From Streptomyces sp. NBC_00250 (lineage in GTDB: Bacteria; Actinomycetota; Actinomycetes; Streptomycetales; Streptomycetaceae): a stretch of 64,000 nucleotides of DNA. The position numbers and the translations under genes were made by a program. The first letter of the stretch is position 1, and each line of letters starts with the position of its first letter. The notes beneath the pieces were generated by a model. That model searched no databases. It was not told where the DNA came from and was given only the letters and a program-made list of their open reading frames with translations. Positions 60,317-64,000 of the stretch are shown here, piece by piece. Location of the stretch: the NCBI RefSeq assembly GCF_036192275.1, contig NZ_CP108088.1:6945501-7009500 (forward strand), in the 5' to 3' direction.

Positions 60317-60953
60317 CAGACAGATCCGTGTCCTGCTGGTCGACGACCACCAGGTCGTCCGCAGAGGCCTGCGCACCTTCCTGGAGGTGCAGGACGACAT
60401 AGAGGTGGTGGGGGAGGCCTCCGACGGCGCCGAGGGCGTCGCCAGGGCCGAGGAGCTCCGCCCCGACGTGGTCCTCATGGACGTGAAGATGCCCGGTACG
60501 GACGGCATCGAGGCGCTGAAGCGGCTCCGCGAGCTCGACAACCCCGCGAAGGTCCTCGTCGTCACCAGCTTCACCGAGCAGCGGACGGTGGTCCCCGCGC
60601 TCCGCGCCGGCGCCTCCGGATACGTCTACAAGGACATCGACCCCGACGCGCTCGCGGGCGCGATCCGCTCCGTCCACGCGGGGCACGTCCTGCTCCAGCC
60701 CGAGGTCGCGGGCGCGCTCCTCGCCCAGGACGACTCCCACGGCGGTACGGGACGCGGCTCGACCCTCACGGAGCGCGAGCGCGAGGTGCTCGGACTGATC
60801 GCGGACGGCCGGTCCAACCGGGAGATCGCCCGCGCGCTCGTCCTCTCCGAGAAGACGGTCAAGACGCACGTCTCGAACATCCTCATGAAGCTCGACCTCG
60901 CGGACCGCACCCAGGCGGCCCTCTGGGCGGTCCGGCACGGCCTCACCAACTGA
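60309..60953 (+). CDS. NarL/LuxR-type response regulator
   Basis: 214 residues. The receiver domain has DDHQ acidic pair, phospho-Asp58 ([11 protein letters not shown]), Thr/Ser and Lys (GYVYKDI). The C-terminal LuxR HTH is [39 protein letters not shown]. It overlaps the kinase gene by 8 nt, with GGAGG upstream of the GTG, making a co-translated two-component pair. Possible targets include the divergent transglycosylase and the downstream chaplin, both inferred from proximity. Confidence 0.95.
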   Translation: MADRQIRVLLVDDHQVVRRGLRTFLEVQDDIEVVGEASDGAEGVARAEELRPDVVLMDVKMPGTDGIEALKRLRELDNPAKVLVVTSFTEQRTVVPALRAGASGYVYKDIDPDALAGAIRSVHAGHVLLQPEVAGALLAQDDSHGGTGRGSTLTEREREVLGLIADGRSNREIARALVLSEKTVKTHVSNILMKLDLADRTQAALWAVRHGLTN

Positions 60954-61106
60954 CACGCCCCCCGCGCGCGCCGGGCGCACGACCGTTCAGTCCTTCATAC
61001 CGTCGTGTGTATGTCCCCCGTTCGGCGCAACCTGCCGGGGAGCGCGGCGTTCTCCATGGCGTGCTGCGGCTGACCGGCCGCAGCGATGACCAGGAGGATG
61101 TACCAA

Positions 61107-61349
61107 GTGAAGAACCTCAAGAAGGCCGCTGCCCTCACCATGGTCGCCGGTGGCATCGTCGCCGCCGGCGCGGGTGTCGCCTCCGCCCACGGCGCCGAGG
61201 CCACGGGCAAGGCCCTCAACTCGCCGGGCGTCGCCTCCGGCAACCTGGTGCAGGTCCCGGTCCACGTCCCCGTGAACGTCTCCGGCAACACGGTCAACGT
61301 GATCGGCCTGCTCAACCCGGCCTTCGGCAACCACGCCCTCAACGGCTGA
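61107..61349 (+). CDS. chpE: short chaplin, ChpE type (no cysteines)
   Basis: 80 residues: a signal peptide (KNLKKAAALTMVAGGIVAAG, cut near AHG) and one chaplin domain ending PVNVSGNTVNVIGLLNPAFG. Chaplins assemble into amyloid-like surface layers on aerial hyphae and lower water surface tension. The usual two Cys are absent, the known distinction of ChpE. The GTG start has AGGAGG 9 nt upstream. An ATG inside the Shine-Dalgarno is less likely. An intrinsic terminator follows. The symbol also rests on recalled synteny with SCO1800. Confidence 0.92.
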   Translation: MKNLKKAAALTMVAGGIVAAGAGVASAHGAEATGKALNSPGVASGNLVQVPVHVPVNVSGNTVNVIGLLNPAFGNHALNG

Positions 61350-61364
61350 CCGCCGCACAAACCA

Positions 61365-61405
61365 ACCGGCCCCCGGACGATCCCCCGGGGGCCGGTCCCC
61401 TTTTT
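61365..61405 (+). terminator. intrinsic terminator of the chaplin gene
   Basis: 12-bp perfect arms (61365-61376 and 61385-61396) followed by CCCC and TTTTT (61401-61405), a classic rho-independent form. Confidence 0.93.
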
Positions 61406-61508
61406 CGTACGCGGCCCTCGCACCGCTCGGCGCCGGGGCGCCTCCCGGGCTTCGGACCGCTGCGCCGGACTCCGTCCGCCGGCCAGGGCGACGGGTGTCG
61501 CCCGGGGT

Positions 61509-62300
61509 TCAGAACCCCCGGTCCCGCTCCCTCTCCTCCACATACGCGTTGTACGCGGCGACCTGCGCCCGCCGCGCCACCCGCTCCACCGGGCGCAGCG
61601 CGGCGCCCCGCGCCGCCATCTCCGACGCGCTCACCGCGCCCCCGTGCCCGTGGTCGTACGCCAGGTCCACCAGCAGCCCCACCCGCTGCGCCAGCTCAAG
61701 GACCCGCACCGCACGCGGCGGGTACCCCGGGGCGAGGACCTCACGCCCCACCTCCGCCCGCGCCCGGTAGGCCTCCCGGGCCGCGTCCGCCGTCGGGCCA
61801 GAGCCCGCCACGTCGAGCCGGGTCAGCACCGCCGTCGCGTCCCGCAGCGCCTCCGCCAGTTCCCGCTCGGCCTCGCCGAGCGACGGCACGTCCGCGGGCG
61901 GCGCCTGCCGCACCGCGAGACAGCGCCAGACCACCTCCACATGGACGTCACCCGCCGGCCCCGCCTCCGAGACCTCCGGCACGAGACCGTACGGCGCGCC
62001 GTAGCCCACCACCGCCTCCTCCGCCTCCAACGCACGCGCGTTGAAGTCCGGCGGTCCGCTCAGCCCCAGCGGATGCCCCGGCGCGGGCAGCGCCACCCGC
62101 CACCCGGTCACCCCGAGCCGCCGCAGCCGGCCCAGCGCGAGCGTCAGCCCCACCGGCCGCGCCTCACCCGGCAGCCCCTCGACGCGGTGCACCGCGTCCT
62201 CCCCGACAATGGCCAGCGCCGCCTCGTCCGGCGACACCGCCCCGGCCAGCAGGGCGTTGCCCCAAGCGGCCAGGCGTCCTGAGCGTGGTTCCGAAAGCAT
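61509..62300 (-). CDS. conserved hypothetical protein
   Basis: 263 residues with no signal peptide or membrane span. The N-terminal half is mixed alpha/beta with AIVGEDAVHRVEGLPG and a GHPLGLSGPPDFNARALEAEEA loop. The C-terminal half is helical and charged (REAYRARAEVGREVLAPGYPP, AQVAAYNAYVEERERDRG). No catalytic motif is recognised. It is conserved by position in Streptomyces (recalled). ATG 62300 is the only sensible start. Confidence 0.75.
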   Translation of the reverse strand: MLSEPRSGRLAAWGNALLAGAVSPDEAALAIVGEDAVHRVEGLPGEARPVGLTLALGRLRRLGVTGWRVALPAPGHPLGLSGPPDFNARALEAEEAVVGYGAPYGLVPEVSEAGPAGDVHVEVVWRCLAVRQAPPADVPSLGEAERELAEALRDATAVLTRLDVAGSGPTADAAREAYRARAEVGREVLAPGYPPRAVRVLELAQRVGLLVDLAYDHGHGGAVSASEMAARGAALRPVERVARRAQVAAYNAYVEERERDRGF

Positions 62301-62447
62301 CCCCCAAGACTAGGGGGCGCACCGGGGACTCAAAGGAAGCCCTAGGGACCGGCCCGCTCCGTCGATAACGTAGGTTTTCCCCTGGACGCCGCGCCCATCG
62401 GCGCAAGGCGACGACACGACTCGACCGCAAGGGGAGACAACGCGCTC

Positions 62448-63245
62448 ATGAGCGATGTACTGGAGCTGGTGGACGTATCCGTGGTCCGCGACGGACGGGC
62501 TCTGGTGGACGAGGTCTCCTGGTCGGTCAAGGAGGGCGAGCGCTGGGTGATCCTCGGACCCAACGGCGCCGGCAAGACCACCCTTCTGAACATCGCCTCC
62601 AGCTACCTCTTCCCCACCAAGGGCACCGCCCACATCCTGGGCGAGCAGCTCGGCGGCGTCGGCACCGACGTCTTCGAGCTCCGTCCCCGCATCGGCATGG
62701 CCGGCATCGCCATGGCGGAGAAGCTCCCCAAGCGCCAGACCGTCCTGGAGACCGTCCTCACCGCCGCGTACGGCATGACCGCCACCTGGCACGAGGACTA
62801 CGACCCGGTCGACGAGCAGCGCGCCAAGGCCTTCCTCGACCGCCTCGGCATGAGCGAGTACCTGGACCGGAAGTTCGGCACCCTCTCCGAGGGCGAGCGC
62901 AAGCGCACCCTGATCGCCCGCGCGATGATGACCGACCCCGAGCTCCTCCTCCTCGACGAGCCCGCCGCCGGCCTCGACCTCGGCGGCCGCGAGGACCTCG
63001 TCCGCCGTCTCGGCCGCCTCGCCCGTGACCCGTACGCCCCCTCCATGATCATGGTCACCCACCATGTCGAGGAGATCGCGCCCGGCTTCACCCACGTCCT
63101 GATGATCCGTCAGGGCAAGGTGCTCGCGGCCGGTCCGGTGGAGATGGAGCTGACCTCCCGCAACCTCTCGCACTGCTTCGGCCTGCCGCTCGTCGTCGAG
63201 CGCGTCGGCGACCGCTGGACCGCCCACGGCCTGCCCCTGAAGTAG
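62448..63245 (+). CDS. ABC transporter ATP-binding protein
   Basis: 265-residue stand-alone ABC ATPase. Walker A GPNGAGKTTLL (near residue 40), signature LSEGERKRTLIARAMM, Walker B LLLLDEPAAGLDLGG and switch His in MVTHHVEE. It resembles YlmA/ModF-like ATPases, with an unusual LSEGE rather than LSGGQ signature. No permease gene is adjacent, so its membrane partner, or a role outside transport, is unknown. ATG follows AAGGGGAG. Confidence 0.9.
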   Translation: MSDVLELVDVSVVRDGRALVDEVSWSVKEGERWVILGPNGAGKTTLLNIASSYLFPTKGTAHILGEQLGGVGTDVFELRPRIGMAGIAMAEKLPKRQTVLETVLTAAYGMTATWHEDYDPVDEQRAKAFLDRLGMSEYLDRKFGTLSEGERKRTLIARAMMTDPELLLLDEPAAGLDLGGREDLVRRLGRLARDPYAPSMIMVTHHVEEIAPGFTHVLMIRQGKVLAAGPVEMELTSRNLSHCFGLPLVVERVGDRWTAHGLPLK

Positions 63246-63320
63246 CGGACGAAGCGCCGGCGTCCCGCACAGCCGCCCGCACCCTGTCCCGGAGCACCCC
63301 ACCCGCCCTACCATGACCAT

Positions 63321-63749
63321 GTGGACATCGACGCATGGGTGTGGTGGCTGATCGGCGCGGTGGGGCTCGGCATTCCGCTGGTCCTGACCGCGATGCCCGA
63401 GTTCGGCATGTTCTCCGTCGGAGCGATCGCGGGTGCGGTGACCGCGGCCCTCGGCTTCGGCGTCGTCCCCCAGGTGCTCGTCTTCGTCGTGGTCTCGGTG
63501 GCGCTCGTCGCGGTGGTACGCCCGATCGCCGCCCGCCACCGCGACGGCAGACCTCAACTCGCCACCGGAATCGACGCCCTGAAAGGCCGTCAGGCCGTCG
63601 TCCTGGAACGGGTCGACAGCAACGGAGGCCGCATCAAGCTCGCCGGAGAGATCTGGTCCGCCCGCACGCTCGACATCGGACAGAGCTTCGAACCGGGCGA
63701 ACAGGTCGACGTGGTGGACATCGACGGGGCGACCGCCGTCGTCATGTGA
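63321..63749 (+). CDS. NfeD-family membrane protein
   Basis: 142 residues. Two or three N-terminal helices (WVWWLIGAVGLGIPLVLTAM, VLVFVVVSVALVAVVRPIAA) are followed by a C-terminal OB-fold NfeD domain (GRQAVVLERVDSNGGRIKLAGEIWSAR) of the NfeD1b type. It pairs with the SPFH protein encoded next, a widespread membrane-microdomain partnership. The GTG start has no strong ribosome site. Confidence 0.9.
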   Translation: MDIDAWVWWLIGAVGLGIPLVLTAMPEFGMFSVGAIAGAVTAALGFGVVPQVLVFVVVSVALVAVVRPIAARHRDGRPQLATGIDALKGRQAVVLERVDSNGGRIKLAGEIWSARTLDIGQSFEPGEQVDVVDIDGATAVVM

Positions 63750-63842
63750 CCGAACCTCGCCCATGACGCTCCGCCATCTGGGAAACTCGATCATCGAAAG
63801 CCACCCGGCAGACAACCGGCAGCGAAGGGCACGGGGAACACG

Positions 63843-64000
63843 ATGTCATCAGTCATCATCGTCCTGATCATTCTGGTGGTGCTCGTCTTCATCGCCCTGA
63901 TCAAGACGATCCAGGTCATTCCGCAGGCGAGCGCGGCGATCGTGGAGCGCTTCGGCCGCTACACCCGCACGCTCAACGCCGGACTGAACATCGTCGTCCC
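63843..64000 (+). CDS. SPFH/band-7 (stomatin-like) protein, 3' part outside the window
   Basis: The first 52 residues are present: an N-terminal hairpin helix (VIIVLIILVVLVFIALI) and the start of the SPFH domain (VIPQASAAIVERFGRYTRTL). Stomatin-like proteins form oligomers in membrane microdomains with NfeD. ATG follows GGGGAA. The gene is cut by the window edge. Confidence 0.93.
   Translation, partial: MSSVIIVLIILVVLVFIALIKTIQVIPQASAAIVERFGRYTRTLNAGLNIVV

Overview
The window is high-GC actinobacterial DNA (GTG and occasional TTG starts, strong third-position GC bias). Its gene content is that of a Streptomyces chromosome core: a Cys-less short chaplin (ChpE type), an LAETG sortase substrate, a Gbn-like small DNA-binding protein, an actinobacterial Asp23/AmaP cluster, TldD/TldE and a FabG/InhA pair. 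From memory, the order follows the S. coelicolor segment around SCO1860 down to SCO1795. That synteny is recalled, not computed. I saw no rRNA, tRNA, CRISPR array, prophage or intact insertion sequence.

1-12.2 kb is cobalamin and metal/phosphate transport. A cobalamin riboswitch on the minus strand leads the overlapping genes cbiB-cobQ-(ChlI/ChlD chelatase)-cobO-cobB. A convergent ZIP permease and a fused CobE-CobC gene follow. Upstream lies a PiT phosphate transporter with a small membrane partner and a textbook PHO box.

12.5-20.1 kb holds an alpha/beta-hydrolase-like protein lacking its nucleophile serine, an unknown protein, a VOC protein, a neutral zinc metallopeptidase, an ABC-F ATPase, the Gbn-like regulator and an enoyl-CoA hydratase. 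20.1-23.2 kb is an Asp23/AmaP envelope-stress-type cluster. 23.2-28.0 kb carries an atypical SDR, a GH15 enzyme, SURF1, a Cys-rich mini-protein and a DEDDh exonuclease.

28.0-33.7 kb is a TetR regulator divergent from an acetoacetate-decarboxylase-like/SDR/two-amidohydrolase operon, followed by a VIT-type transporter. Two related palindromes sit in the divergent gap. 33.8-36.4 kb couples an alkylglycerol-monooxygenase-like enzyme, a lysoplasmalogenase and a zinc dehydrogenase, a plausible ether-lipid degradation module. A class III CoA-transferase, a secreted subtilase, a DUF485/SSS symporter pair, moaA, small membrane proteins, tyrS and TldE/TldD follow to 48.3 kb.

48.5-57.9 kb has fabG-fabI, a small secreted Cys protein, a GntR regulator divergent from an MFS transporter with its 38-residue companion, a SixA phosphatase, serB and an FHA-ABC exporter. 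57.9-64 kb has a secreted lytic transglycosylase, a GAF histidine kinase/LuxR regulator pair, a chaplin, an unknown protein, an ABC ATPase, NfeD and the start of an SPFH protein cut by the window edge. Strong inverted repeats mark most transcription-unit ends.
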